Below are positions 43,319 to 52,706 of a stretch of 63,101 nucleotides of DNA, piece after piece (positions within the stretch are counted from its first letter, which is position 1; every line of letters begins with the position of its first letter). A program made the translations under genes and the position numbers. The stretch lies in NCBI RefSeq assembly GCF_000367365.1, contig NZ_BARF01000073.1, positions 1 through 63,101 on the forward strand. Direction: 5' to 3'. Under the pieces are notes generated by a model. That model worked only from the letters and a program-made list of their open reading frames with translations. It was not told the origin of the DNA and did not search any database. The DNA comes from Streptomyces prunicolor NBRC 13075. Its GTDB lineage: Bacteria > Actinomycetota > Actinomycetes > Streptomycetales > Streptomycetaceae.

Positions 43319-43349
43319 ATCCGCCCCCATCCCCTGAGGACAGGTAGTC

Positions 43350-44618
43350 ATGAGAACCAGAACAACGGCAGCGAGTGCGCTGCTGATGTCCGTGGCACTG
43401 CTCGCCACCGCATGCGGTGGCTCGGGCTCGAACACGTCGGGTTCAGGCTCGGGAACCATCACCCTGTGGGCCCGCGACAGCCAGAAGGGCTTCATCAACA
43501 TCCTCGCGGACGCCTGGAACAAGGACCATGACACGAAGGTGAAGGCGACCGTCGTCCCCGTCGCCAACTTCGTCCAGAAATTCGGCACCGCGGCCGCGGG
43601 CGGCTCCGGACCCGACGTCGCCTCCATCGACCTGGTGTATCTGCCGTACTTCGCGTCCACCGGAGTGCTGGACGACATCACGGATCTGGCGAACAAGCTG
43701 CCGTACAAGGACGGCCTGAGCGCGGCCCACCGCAAGCTCGCCACGTACAACGGCCGTACCTACGCGCTGCCGTTCACCGCCGAGGCGTCCGTCCTCTTCT
43801 ACAACAAGGACCTGTTCAGGAAGGCCGGTCTGGACCCGGACAAGCCCCCGGCGAACTACGCGGAGATCATCTCGGCCGCGAAGAAGATCCGCGCGCTGGG
43901 CAAGGACATCCACGGGTACGCCATCGCCGGGCAGTGCGGAGGCTGCGAGATCTTCGAGTTCACGCCGCACATCTGGGCCAGCGGCGGCGATGTGCTCTCC
44001 GCCGACGGCAAGAAGGCCCTGTTCGACACGCCTGAGGTCACCGATGCCCTCACCTTCTACCGGAAGCTGTACACCGACGGCTCGATGCCGACGCAGTCCA
44101 AGACCGACACCGGAACCAACCAGCCCGCCGCGTTCCAGAGCGGCAAGCTGGGCATGACCCCGCTCGGCGCCTTCTTCGTGCAGGTCCTCAAGAAGGACAA
44201 GAAGGTCGACTTCGGCGTCGCGCCGCTGCCCGGCAGGAACGGCGGCTCGGCCTCCTTCGCGGGCGGTGACGAGATCGCCGTCACCAAGAACGCGAAGAAC
44301 AAGGCGCAGGCACACGAGTTCGTCAGGTGGGCGACCGGCGAGCAGGCCCAGACGATCCTCGCGGAGAACAGCATCGTCCCGGTACGCACCGATCTGATCG
44401 ACAAGATCTACACCCCGCTCGATCCCCGGTACAAGGTGCTGGCCGCGGCGATGGAGAAGGGCCGCACGCCGTACAGCACGGTCGAGAACGCGCTGTTCAA
44501 CGACAACAACGGGCCCTGGGTCAACATGATCAACCGGGCCGTCTTCGACGGCGACATCGCCAAGGCGCAGCAGGAAGGGCAGAAGGCCGCCCAGTCCATC
44601 ATCGACGACGCGTCATGA
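43350..44618 (+). CDS. ABC sugar importer, extracellular binding lipoprotein (set 1)
   Basis: 422 residues with a signal peptide and lipobox LATAC at residue 22. The mature part is a family-1 solute-binding protein (TLWARDSQKGFINILADAW, then EASVLFYNKDLFRKAGLDP, FAGGDEIAVTKNAKNKAQAH). It captures oligosaccharide for the two permeases encoded downstream. Its stop overlaps the first permease start by 4 nt. It is only distantly similar to the second binding protein at 49461, so the two importers probably take different sugars. Confidence 0.92.
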   Translation: MRTRTTAASALLMSVALLATACGGSGSNTSGSGSGTITLWARDSQKGFINILADAWNKDHDTKVKATVVPVANFVQKFGTAAAGGSGPDVASIDLVYLPYFASTGVLDDITDLANKLPYKDGLSAAHRKLATYNGRTYALPFTAEASVLFYNKDLFRKAGLDPDKPPANYAEIISAAKKIRALGKDIHGYAIAGQCGGCEIFEFTPHIWASGGDVLSADGKKALFDTPEVTDALTFYRKLYTDGSMPTQSKTDTGTNQPAAFQSGKLGMTPLGAFFVQVLKKDKKVDFGVAPLPGRNGGSASFAGGDEIAVTKNAKNKAQAHEFVRWATGEQAQTILAENSIVPVRTDLIDKIYTPLDPRYKVLAAAMEKGRTPYSTVENALFNDNNGPWVNMINRAVFDGDIAKAQQEGQKAAQSIIDDAS

Positions 44619-45514
44619 GCGCCCCTCACCGGCGGACCCTGTCCCGGGCCGGACGGCGCCGACTGGCCGGAATCGCGATGACCTCGCCGGCCCTGGCGAT
44701 GATCACGCTCTTCTTCTTCGTCCCGCTCGTCATGATGCTGTGGATGTCGCTCCACGACTGGCCGCTGCTGGGCGAGCACCACTTCACAGGTCTGAAGAAC
44801 TATCGCGAGGCCCTGCACGACACCGAGTTCCGCACCGCCGTGATCTTCACGGTCAAGTACACCCTCATCACCACGCCGGTGCTGTTCGTCCTCGGCCTCG
44901 CCATGGCCCTGCTGGTCCGTCACAAGCGCCGTGGCGCCCGCTTCTTCCAAGCCGTGTACTTCCTGCCGGTCGTGGTCGGTCTCGCCTCGGCAGCCTTCCT
45001 GTGGCTGTTCATGTTCCAGTCCGACATCGGCCCGGCCGGGGACCTCGCCGACCACCTCGGCCTCGGCAGCCGCACTACCAACTGGTTCGCCGGATCGACG
45101 TCCGCGATGCTCGTGGTCATCGGCATGGTGACCTGGAAGATCGTCGGCCTGCAGATGCTTCTGCTGTTGACCGGACTCCGGTCGATCCCCACCGACGCGG
45201 AGGAGGCCGCCAGAATCGACGGCGCGAGCCGCCTGCAGACCTTCCGCTACGTCATCCTCCCGCTGCTGCGCCCCACGCTGGCCCTGGTCCTGGTCTTCTC
45301 CGTCGCCGGTTCGCTGCTCGCCTTCGACCAGTTCTACGTCATGACCGGTGGCGGCCCGTCGAACTCGACGATCACCGCGGTGTACGAGATCTACCGCGCG
45401 TCCTTCATCAAGTTCCAGCTCGGATACGGCTCAGCCCTTTCCGCCCTGCTCATGATCGTGCTCGCCGCGGTCAGCGCGATACAGATGCTGCTGCTGCGTT
45501 CGTCCGACCACTGA
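44615..45514 (+). CDS. ABC sugar importer permease (MalF type, set 1)
   Basis: 299 residues with six membrane helices. The EAA loop that contacts the ATPase is EEAARIDGASRLQTFRYVIL-P. ATG overlaps the binding-protein stop. No ATPase gene accompanies the set, as usual for Streptomyces carbohydrate-family importers that share one ATPase. Confidence 0.92.
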   Translation: MSAPHRRTLSRAGRRRLAGIAMTSPALAMITLFFFVPLVMMLWMSLHDWPLLGEHHFTGLKNYREALHDTEFRTAVIFTVKYTLITTPVLFVLGLAMALLVRHKRRGARFFQAVYFLPVVVGLASAAFLWLFMFQSDIGPAGDLADHLGLGSRTTNWFAGSTSAMLVVIGMVTWKIVGLQMLLLLTGLRSIPTDAEEAARIDGASRLQTFRYVILPLLRPTLALVLVFSVAGSLLAFDQFYVMTGGGPSNSTITAVYEIYRASFIKFQLGYGSALSALLMIVLAAVSAIQMLLLRSSDH

Positions 45515-45549
45515 GGACCCGACCACTGAGGACCCGACCACTGAGGACC
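45505..45549 (+). repeat. Three 15-bp repeats at the permease-permease junction
   Basis: Three perfect copies of CGACCACTGAGGACC. The first contains the stop codon of the upstream permease gene, and each carries a GAGGA ribosome-site-like core before the next GTG start at 45556. Confidence 0.85.
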
Positions 45550-45555
45550 CCAACC

Positions 45556-46470
45556 GTGAGCACTCGCACCGCGAGGACCCGAGACCCGGGGACACGTCCG
45601 GTGGAGACGGACTCCAGGAACCTGGTGACCGCCATCCGCCAGTCGCTGCCGCGCGCCGCCTGGTGGGCCGTCTGCGTCTGCCTGGCCGTGCTGTTCCTCT
45701 ACCCGTTGTACGTGATGCTCTCGCAGAGCCTCAAGGCACCGGGCGAGGCCGCCGCCGCGCCGCCCACCCTCTATCCGCACGAGCTGTCCCTGAACAACTT
45801 CCGGGCCCTGGACGGTGACACGGGGATCGACATCGTGGCCGGCGCGGGCAACAGTCTGCTGGTCTCCCTGGGGGCCACACTGGCGACGGTGGTCCTCAGC
45901 ACCGTCGCGGGCTACGGGTTCGCGCGACTGCGCTTCCCCGGCAGCGACATCCTCTTCTTCGCCACCCTCGCCACCTTCATGATCCCCTTCCAGGCGGTCA
46001 TCACCCCGCTCTACCTGCTCCTCAACAACCTCGGCCTGCAGAACTCGCTGCTCGGACTGGCCGCCGTCTACACCACCTTCCAGCTCCCCTTCGGGCTGTT
46101 CCTGATGCGCAACTCCTTCGCGGCCGTCCCCCGCAGTCTCGAAGAAGCCGCGCTCATCGACGGGTGCGGCATCCTGAAGGCGATGGTCCGGGTCGTCCTG
46201 CCGGTCGCCGTACCGGGCTTGATCACCACCGCCCTGCTCACCTTCTTCGCCTGTTGGAACGAGTTCTTCGCAGCGCTGATCCTCATCTCCGACCAGGAGA
46301 AGTTCACCCTCCCGGTCAGCCTCAGCGTCCTCGCCAGCGGCAACCTCGGAAGCGTCGACTGGGGGGTACTCCAGGCCGGCGTCGCGGTGACCATCGTGCC
46401 CTGCGTCGTCATCTACCTGCTGCTGCAGAAGTACTACGTCGGCGGACTCCTCAGTGGCGCGGTGAAGTAG
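45556..46470 (+). CDS. ABC sugar importer permease (MalG type, set 1)
   Basis: 304 residues, six helices after an Arg/Thr-rich N-terminus. EAA loop: EEAALIDGCGILKAMVRVVL-P. The N-terminal TARTRDP stretch is encoded by the edge of the 15-bp repeat, so it may vary between strains. The start GTG 45556 is the best candidate after the repeats. Ends the set-1 operon; an inactivated aldo/keto reductase gene follows on the other strand. Confidence 0.9.
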   Translation: MSTRTARTRDPGTRPVETDSRNLVTAIRQSLPRAAWWAVCVCLAVLFLYPLYVMLSQSLKAPGEAAAAPPTLYPHELSLNNFRALDGDTGIDIVAGAGNSLLVSLGATLATVVLSTVAGYGFARLRFPGSDILFFATLATFMIPFQAVITPLYLLLNNLGLQNSLLGLAAVYTTFQLPFGLFLMRNSFAAVPRSLEEAALIDGCGILKAMVRVVLPVAVPGLITTALLTFFACWNEFFAALILISDQEKFTLPVSLSVLASGNLGSVDWGVLQAGVAVTIVPCVVIYLLLQKYYVGGLLSGAVK

Positions 46471-46995
46471 GACGCCGTGCTTCTGGCAGGCGGGCAGCAG
46501 GGACGTGACGGCGGCCCGGTGGTCGTAGACGGAGACGCCGAACAGGCGGATCTTCCCCTCCTGCTTCAGCTCGGGGACCGTCTCCAGCCAGTCGTCCCGG
46601 TCGACCCGGTCGTCGCTCCGGACAGGGAACTTCGGCACGTCGAAGTGGTCCGGGCCGCTGACGCGCAGGCTGGTTTGCAGGCTGTCGCGGATGTGCGCGC
46701 CGGGGAAGGCCTCGGCGGGGTCCAGGCCGTCGGAGACGGGCCGGATGTCGTTCTTGGGCGGCACTTTGGTGGCCACGTACACCTCGTCGCCCGCCTGCGC
46801 CCGCCTGCGCCCGCCTGCGCCCGCCTGCGCCCGCCTGCGCCCGCCTGGGCCCGGTCGCGGACGGCGCTGCCGACGACGCGCTCGCTCTCGCCTTAGCCAC
46901 GGGCGGTGTCGATGACGTTCACGCCCAGGTCGACGGCGCAGTTGAGGGCCCGCACGGACTCGTCCTCCGTGCCGCCGAGCCGGCCGGACTCACCG
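46471..46995 (-). pseudogene. Aldo/keto reductase, multiply disrupted
   Basis: Fragments read GGTEDESVRALNCAVDLGVN, then VIDTARG, a TAA at 46893-46895 in place of the Tyr codon, GESERVVGSAVRDR, a 60-bp minisatellite that shifts the frame, and VYVATKVPPKNDIRPVSDG through KIRLFGVSVYDHRAA. After that the middle of the barrel is lost and the text jumps to LLPACQKHGVL. So there is a stop, a frameshift, an internal deletion and a missing C-terminus. The active-site region is not intact. Confidence 0.8.
46791..46850. repeat. 10-bp minisatellite inside the broken reductase gene
   Basis: Five perfect copies of CCGCCTGCGC and one with a single change. It sits between the GESE and DEVYVATK segments of the reductase and is one of its frameshift lesions. 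Confidence 0.9.
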
Positions 46996-47151
46996 ATGTC
47001 TCAGGCTCCGTGGCCTGTCTCGGACACGGACAGGCCGCTTCGGCCCGGTTCGCGGTGGCGCATGATCTTCCTCCGGATCCCGCAGGCGATGAGGCAAGGC
47101 GGGCCGGAGGCCCCGGTGAACTCGGCGTTACGTATTCGTTGCGACCGACCG

Positions 47152-47180
47152 TTGACCGTGCCCTACTTTATCGTTAACTT
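47152..47180 (+). promoter_or_regulatory. Probable promoter of the lacI-GH43 genes with overlapping operator
   Basis: TTGACC (47152-47157) and TAACTT (47175-47180) are 17 bp apart. The AT-rich sequence TTATCGTTAACTTTAG overlapping the -10 box has a central GTTAAC palindrome and is a candidate operator for the LacI protein encoded just downstream. Confidence 0.5.
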
Positions 47181-47234
47181 TAGCCGCGATGTGAGCCAGT
47201 TCACCGCGAACACCCAACCCCTGAGGGAGGCGTT

Positions 47235-48248
47235 GTGCCCGACCGCGTGACGATCGCGCAGGTGGCCGAAGAGGCGGGCGTCTCCGCGATGACCGTGTCG
47301 AACGTGCTCAACGGCAAGCCGGGAGCGTCCGACGACACCCGCCGGCGCGTCATGGAGGTCGTCGACCGCCTCGGCTACGTGCCGAACGTGTCCGCCCGGG
47401 GTCTCAAGGGCGGCCGGACCGGGCTGGTCGGGGTGCTGACCCTCGACCTCACGATCCAGTACGGCCTGGAGATCGTGCGGGGGATCGCCGACGAACTGGC
47501 CAGCGTCGAGTTCGAGGCACTGATCAACGCCAGCTACCACGACAGCTCACGCGAACGGGAGCGGATCGAGTTCCTGAGCCGGGGTCTCGTCGACGGACTG
47601 CTGATGATCGCGCCGGTGCTGGAGGACCAGACGATCGCGCTGCTGCGCAAGCGCAAGATCCCGACCGTCATCATCGACCCGCGCCGCATCGACGTAGACC
47701 TGCCGAGGGTCACCGTCGACAACTACCAGGGCACACGCGGCGCGGCCCAGCACCTCATCGAGCTGGGGCACCGGCGGATCGCCTACATCGGGGGCAACCT
47801 CGACCTGGAGAGCTCCACCGTCCGGTACGAGGGCTTCCGCGACGGGATGCGGCTCGCGGGCCTCCCCGTGGACGAGGACATGGTCGCGTACTGCGACTTC
47901 AGCTATGTCTCCGGCTTCCGTACCGCGTCCCGCATTCTTGAGGACCACCGGCCGACCGCGATCATGACGGGCGCCGACCTCATCGCCTTCGGGGCGGTCG
48001 ACGCCGCCCGCAAGCAGGGTCTGAGAGTCCCCGACCAGCTGTCGGTCGTCGGCTTCGACGACCTTCCCCAGGCGGCACAGTCGTATCCCGGAGTCACCAC
48101 CGTCCGCCAGCCGCTGCACGACATGGGGCAGACCGCGGTCCGCGCGCTCATGTCGATCATCGACGGCAACACCCCCGTGATGGAGCACATGCACATGCCG
48201 ACCTCACTCATCGTCCGTGGCACCACCGCACCACCCGAGCGTGGCTGA
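47235..48248 (+). CDS. LacI-family transcriptional regulator
   Basis: 337 residues with an intact N-terminal helix-turn-helix (VTIAQVAEEAGVSAMTVSNVL, then the hinge DRLGYVPNVSARGL) and a sugar-binding core (VTVDNYQGTRGAAQHLIELG, AIMTGADLIAFGAVDAA, LSVVGFDDLPQAAQSYPGVT). GGGAGG lies 7 nt before the GTG. It overlaps the next hydrolase start by one base. It probably represses this operon and perhaps the rest of the island until an arabinose-type sugar binds. Confidence 0.92.
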   Translation: MPDRVTIAQVAEEAGVSAMTVSNVLNGKPGASDDTRRRVMEVVDRLGYVPNVSARGLKGGRTGLVGVLTLDLTIQYGLEIVRGIADELASVEFEALINASYHDSSRERERIEFLSRGLVDGLLMIAPVLEDQTIALLRKRKIPTVIIDPRRIDVDLPRVTVDNYQGTRGAAQHLIELGHRRIAYIGGNLDLESSTVRYEGFRDGMRLAGLPVDEDMVAYCDFSYVSGFRTASRILEDHRPTAIMTGADLIAFGAVDAARKQGLRVPDQLSVVGFDDLPQAAQSYPGVTTVRQPLHDMGQTAVRALMSIIDGNTPVMEHMHMPTSLIVRGTTAPPERG

Positions 48249-49117
48249 TGTACGTGGTCTCGTACTTCACGGATGCCGACGAGGCGCTCCATCTGGCGGT
48301 CAGTCACGGCGGCCAGGAGTTCAGCCCCGTCAACGAAGGGCGCCCCCTGCTGCGGGGAACGGTCGGCACGGGCAGGCTCCGTGACCCCTTCATAGGCATC
48401 GGACCCGACGGGCTGTTCCATCTGCTGGCGACCGACGGCTGGACCAGTCCCAGCATCGTCCACGCGACCTCCGCCGACCTGCTGACCTGGTCGGAGCAGG
48501 AGCTGCTGCCGGTCATGGCCGGGATCGACGGCGCGCACAACGCCTGGGCCCCGGAGTTCTTCCTGGACCCGGCGACCGGGGTGTATCACCTCATCTGGTC
48601 GTCGGTGGTCGAGGGCGCCGGCAGTACGGCCGAGGGACGTGACTTCGCCAACGTCGGTCAGGACCACCGGATCTGGCACTGCACGACCAGCGACTTCGTC
48701 GACTACTCGCCGGCCGAGCTGTTCTTCGACCCGGGATACTCGGTGATCGACGCGACCGTCACCCACCACGACGGCCGGTTCGTGATGGCCTTCAAGGACG
48801 AGCGGGGGACCAACGACCCGTCCACGGACCACAAGTACATCCTGGTCACCACGTTCTCGCGGCCGGGCGCGGACTTCACCCGGCCGACCGGACCGGTCAG
48901 CCCGGCGCCCGTGGAAGGGCCCGCGTTCTTCCGCCGGGGCGAGGAGTGGGTGCTGCTCTTCGACCACTACCTGGAGGGCCGGTACGGCGCCGCGTCCAGC
49001 CCGGACGGGGTGCGGTGGACGCGTTCGGAGATCTCCCTGCCGAAGGGCATGCGGCACGCCTCCGTGCTGACCGTGCCGGGTAAGCACGCGGCGGCGCTCG
49101 ACGGAGCGGGCGTATGA
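48248..49117 (+). CDS. GH43-like five-bladed-propeller glycosidase (cytoplasmic)
   Basis: 289 residues without signal peptide. The GH43-type catalytic triad is visible: Asp46 in LRDPFIG, Asp168 in SVIDATV and Glu223 in VEGPAFF, with NAWAPEFF and FKDERG as supporting motifs. Clan GH-F enzymes remove arabinose or xylose from oligosaccharides. Translationally coupled to the LacI gene. It may act with the GH127 enzyme on imported material; exact linkage unknown. Confidence 0.85.
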   Translation: MYVVSYFTDADEALHLAVSHGGQEFSPVNEGRPLLRGTVGTGRLRDPFIGIGPDGLFHLLATDGWTSPSIVHATSADLLTWSEQELLPVMAGIDGAHNAWAPEFFLDPATGVYHLIWSSVVEGAGSTAEGRDFANVGQDHRIWHCTTSDFVDYSPAELFFDPGYSVIDATVTHHDGRFVMAFKDERGTNDPSTDHKYILVTTFSRPGADFTRPTGPVSPAPVEGPAFFRRGEEWVLLFDHYLEGRYGAASSPDGVRWTRSEISLPKGMRHASVLTVPGKHAAALDGAGV

Positions 49118-49460
49118 ACCGCCCCCGCACAGCCGCTCCGCACGGCCCCGGGAACCGATTAGCCACGACGAGCCACCGCAGTTCCACCCGCGTCGCCTGA
49201 CCGTGTAGCAGCCGGTCCGGCACCGCGCGCCGCGTCACCCCGCCGCCGCCCGAGGACATCGGAGCCGGCCGGCCCCGCCGCCAACTCCGCCTCATCAGGC
49301 GGCTCCCGGCACCCGAGTCACCTCTGCCTGAGCGCCCCCACAGCCTGTGCGCCCATCGACATCCCCACACAGGGCGATCGGCCATGCCGTCATGCGTGAC
49401 GCCGACCGCAGTCTCTGCCCGTGGTTCCACCAACAGGTCCTATCAAAGGAGTTAGGCACC
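49118..49460. other. 343-bp gap before the second importer
   Basis: No gene is supported. A small hairpin (CCGCCT/AGGCGG around 49290) is present, and AAAGGAG at about 49445-49451 is the ribosome site of the next gene. The operon may continue through it or restart here. Confidence 0.45.
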
Positions 49461-50816
49461 ATGCAGCACTCACAGGCTTTCAGCAGGCGCTCGGTGCTCA
49501 AGAGCGTGGGTCTCGTGGCCGGAGCGGCCGCCCTCAGCGCCTGTTCGGGCACCGGGTCCTCGTCCACCTCCGCCGCCGTCAAGTCGCCCAAGAAGGGCAC
49601 CCTGACGATCATGAGCGCCCAGGGCGAGATCACCTCCGCCGAGATCGCCGCCTTCGAGAAGGCGTACCCGGGGCTGAAGATCAAGCTGATCCTCACCGAC
49701 CCGACCCGCCTGAACGCCATGCTGGCCGCCGGCGACCCGCCGGACCTGGTGCGCGACGCCGGAACGGACGTCACGCCGTACATCGCGAGCCGGGGCATCG
49801 CCCTGGACCTGGACGAGTACTTCGCCAAGAGCAGCGTCCTGAAGACCGCCGACATCCTGCCCATCAACAACTGCTGGCGGTGGGACGGCAAGACCCAGGG
49901 CAAGGGCGCCCGCTACGGCATCGCCAAGGACTGGTCGCAGGACGCGATGTGGTGGTACAACTCGGACCTTTGGTCGGCCGCCGGGCTGACCGCGCCGGAC
50001 CCGACGAAGCCGATCACCTACGACGAGCTGTTCGAGGCATCCAAGAAGCTCACCAAGTCGGCACACGGCAAGACCAGCGTGTACGGGCTGTACACCACGA
50101 CACCCGGCATGGACCAGATCGCCGCGATGGTGGCGACGGCCGGCGGCCGGATCATGTCCGAGGACCTGGGCACCGCGGACTTCACCTCCCCCGAGGCCAT
50201 CAGAGCCCTGACCTGGCTGGTCGACGTCGCGAAGGCGAAGGTCGGCTACTCGGCGGTCAACCCCAGCCCGGACTGGGACGGCCCCGAGTACCTCGCGGGC
50301 AAGCAGGCGACCGCGGGCCAGGGCTACTGGTTCAACGGCTTCGTCGCGAGCACCGCCCCCGCCTACCAGTCCAAGACCGTCTTCGCGGCGGCCCCGATGC
50401 TGGGCAGCAAGCGGGTCAGCCCCTCCTTCGGCGCCGTGGGCTACTGGATCCCGGCCAAGTCGAAGAACCCGGGTGCCGCCTTCGAGTTCATGGAGTGGTA
50501 CTGCGGCGGTGCCGGCGCCGCCAAGCGGATCGCCGCCGGAAACGGCCTGCCCTCGATGAAGCCGATGCTGTCCCTGGTGCCGCAGAAGACCGAGTTCCAG
50601 AAGGCCTCCTTCAAGGTCCAGACCGCCGAACTGCCCTATGTGTCCGTCATCCCGGTCGCCACCCCCTACGCCCTGACCACCGCGCTGAACACCACCCTGG
50701 CCAAGGACTTCACGGCCGCCGTGGGCGGCGGCAAGTCGGTGGCGGCCCTGGCCGACCTGCTGACCAAGGACGTCAACGCCGTGCTGGCGAACGGCAAGAA
50801 ACTCGCAGGAAAGTAG
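49461..50816 (+). CDS. ABC sugar importer, binding lipoprotein (set 2)
   Basis: 451 residues. N-terminus with twin arginines (FSRRSVLKSVG) and lipobox LSAC at residue 28, suggesting Tat-exported lipoprotein. Family-1 solute-binding fold (TLTIMSAQGEITSAEIAAFE, WYNSDLWSAAGLT, YWIPAKSKNPGAAFEFMEWY). AAAGGAG about 10 nt before ATG. The two permeases follow in the same direction. Distinct from the set-1 protein. Confidence 0.92.
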   Translation: MQHSQAFSRRSVLKSVGLVAGAAALSACSGTGSSSTSAAVKSPKKGTLTIMSAQGEITSAEIAAFEKAYPGLKIKLILTDPTRLNAMLAAGDPPDLVRDAGTDVTPYIASRGIALDLDEYFAKSSVLKTADILPINNCWRWDGKTQGKGARYGIAKDWSQDAMWWYNSDLWSAAGLTAPDPTKPITYDELFEASKKLTKSAHGKTSVYGLYTTTPGMDQIAAMVATAGGRIMSEDLGTADFTSPEAIRALTWLVDVAKAKVGYSAVNPSPDWDGPEYLAGKQATAGQGYWFNGFVASTAPAYQSKTVFAAAPMLGSKRVSPSFGAVGYWIPAKSKNPGAAFEFMEWYCGGAGAAKRIAAGNGLPSMKPMLSLVPQKTEFQKASFKVQTAELPYVSVIPVATPYALTTALNTTLAKDFTAAVGGGKSVAALADLLTKDVNAVLANGKKLAGK

Positions 50817-50824
50817 GCACGGTC

Positions 50825-51799
50825 ATGCGACTGCAACGCGTCGGGACCGCCGGGCCGGCCAAGAGGCGCCGGTACGGCAGCAGCAAAGGCGAGGCGCTGG
50901 CGTTCTACGGCTTCCTCTCACCGTGGATCATCGGCACCGCGGCGCTGACCCTGTTCCCGGTGGGCTACGCCCTGTACCTCAGCTTCACCGCATGGGACGG
51001 CGTCTCCGTCTTCAAACCATGGGTGGGCCTGGCCAACTACCGCGAGGTGCTCACCTCGTCGGACACCTTGTCGTCGCTGTCCAAGACCCTGCTCCTGGTC
51101 GCGATCATCGTCCCGACGACGATCGTCGGAAGCCTGGTCCTGGCCGTACTGCTCAACGAACGCGTCCGCGGGCGCACGTTCTTCCGGACGCTGATCTACA
51201 TTCCGGCGATCGTGCCCCCGGTCGCGAGCGCGCTCATCTGGAAGGTGGTCTTCGACCAGAACTCCGGAGCCGCGAACCGGGTGGGGGCGATGTTCGGGGT
51301 CGACGCGGTGAACTGGCTCACCGGCAACCGGGCCTTCGTCGTCCTGGTCGTCGTCCTGCTGTGGGGTGTCGGCGCCGGCATCATCATCAACCTGGCGGCC
51401 CTGCAGACCGTGCCGATGGAGCAGCTGGAGGCCGTGAAACTGGACGGCGGCAACGCCCTCACCGCCTTCCGGCACGTCACGCTCCCGGTGATCTCCCCGG
51501 TCCTGCTGTTCCAGACCGTCCTGGTCACCATCACCACCTTGCAGACCTTCGTCCCGGCCCTGCTGCTCTCCCCGATCAGCACCGGCGGCGGCGACGTCTA
51601 CACCAACATCCCGAACGCCAACCGGGTCTACATGGTCGACGTCTACTCGCAGTTCTTCGCGTACTCGAGGTACGGCTACGGCTCGGCGATGCTCACCGTG
51701 TTCTTCCTGGTCATCGTCGTCCTGACGGTACTGATCTTCAAACTCGTCGGACGCAGCGTGTTCTACGCCGTCGATCCCACCGCGTCCGGGAAGGGCTGA
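50825..51799 (+). CDS. ABC sugar importer permease (MalF type, set 2)
   Basis: 324 residues with six membrane helices; EAA loop EQLEAVKLDGGNALTAFRHV-T-L-P. The first residues of the EAA motif are less conserved than usual but the Gly and Pro are kept. It starts 8 bp after the binding-protein gene. Confidence 0.92.
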   Translation: MRLQRVGTAGPAKRRRYGSSKGEALAFYGFLSPWIIGTAALTLFPVGYALYLSFTAWDGVSVFKPWVGLANYREVLTSSDTLSSLSKTLLLVAIIVPTTIVGSLVLAVLLNERVRGRTFFRTLIYIPAIVPPVASALIWKVVFDQNSGAANRVGAMFGVDAVNWLTGNRAFVVLVVVLLWGVGAGIIINLAALQTVPMEQLEAVKLDGGNALTAFRHVTLPVISPVLLFQTVLVTITTLQTFVPALLLSPISTGGGDVYTNIPNANRVYMVDVYSQFFAYSRYGYGSAMLTVFFLVIVVLTVLIFKLVGRSVFYAVDPTASGKG

Positions 51800-51805
51800 T
51801 CCGCC

Positions 51806-52702
51806 ATGGCACTCGACGAGAAAACCCGGGTCCCGGTGGCCCGGCGGACGCCCGCGCACGGTACGGCGCGCCCGGCCTGGCACCAGCGCCGGCCCAAGCA
51901 CCCGGTGATCTTCACCGTCCTGCTGGTCGTCTCCGTCCTGATGGTCCTGCCCTTCGCGGAACTGGTCATCAGCTCGCTGCGTTCCACCAACGCGGTCAAC
52001 GAGGACACCTGGCTGCCCTCGGCGTTCGAGTGGAGCAACTACAAGAAGGTCGTCACCCTCATCCCGTTCTGGCGGTTCGCCCGCAACTCGGTGGTCCTGT
52101 CGGCGCTGTTCGCGCTGCTCACCACCCTCAGTTCCGCGGTCGTCGGCTACGGCTTCGCCCGGCTGCGCGCCCCCGGCAAGAACCTGCTGTTCGGCCTGCT
52201 CATCTCGACGATGATGGTGCCGCAGATCGTCACCCTGATCCCCACCTACCTGCTGTTCGCCAACTTCGGCCTGGTGGGCACCTATTGGCCCTGGGTGCTG
52301 TGGGGCACGGCCGGAGCGCCGTACGCGATCTTCCTGTACCGGCAGTTCTTCTCCAGCTTCCCCAAGGAACTGGAGGAGGCGGCGGTCATCGACGGCGCGG
52401 GCCGGATCCGGATCTTCGTGCAGATCTTCCTGCCGTTGTCGCGCCCGCTGCTGGTGACGGCGTTCGTGCTGGCCTTCAACACGGTCTGGGGCGACTTCAT
52501 CGCACCGAACCTGCTGCTCGACCAGGACAACACCACGCTGGCCGTCGGCGTCGGCAACGGCTACGTCATCAACCAGGGCTTCCCGCTGCCGAACCTGATC
52601 GCGGGCGGGGCGCTGCTCTACGTGGTGCCCGTCGTCATCCTCTTCCTGGCCGCCCAGCGCAGCTACGTGCGCGGCTTCGCCAACTCCGGACTGAAGGGCT
52701 GA
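51806..52702 (+). CDS. ABC sugar importer permease (MalG type, set 2)
   Basis: 298 residues with six helices; EAA loop EEAAVIDGAGRIRIFVQIFL-P-L. Starts 6 bp after the preceding permease. No ATPase gene follows, so it presumably shares the same genomic ATPase as set 1. Confidence 0.92.
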   Translation: MALDEKTRVPVARRTPAHGTARPAWHQRRPKHPVIFTVLLVVSVLMVLPFAELVISSLRSTNAVNEDTWLPSAFEWSNYKKVVTLIPFWRFARNSVVLSALFALLTTLSSAVVGYGFARLRAPGKNLLFGLLISTMMVPQIVTLIPTYLLFANFGLVGTYWPWVLWGTAGAPYAIFLYRQFFSSFPKELEEAAVIDGAGRIRIFVQIFLPLSRPLLVTAFVLAFNTVWGDFIAPNLLLDQDNTTLAVGVGNGYVINQGFPLPNLIAGGALLYVVPVVILFLAAQRSYVRGFANSGLKG

Positions 52703-52706
52703 GCGC

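Noticed and set aside
41414..43750. A 778-codon minus-strand frame opposite the GH127 gene
   Set aside because: Shadow frame; the + strand has the zinc-cysteine site and full GH127 length.
43350..52702. Defective importers because no ATPase gene is present
   Set aside because: Streptomyces carbohydrate-family importers normally share one ATPase (MsiK) encoded elsewhere, so absence is expected.
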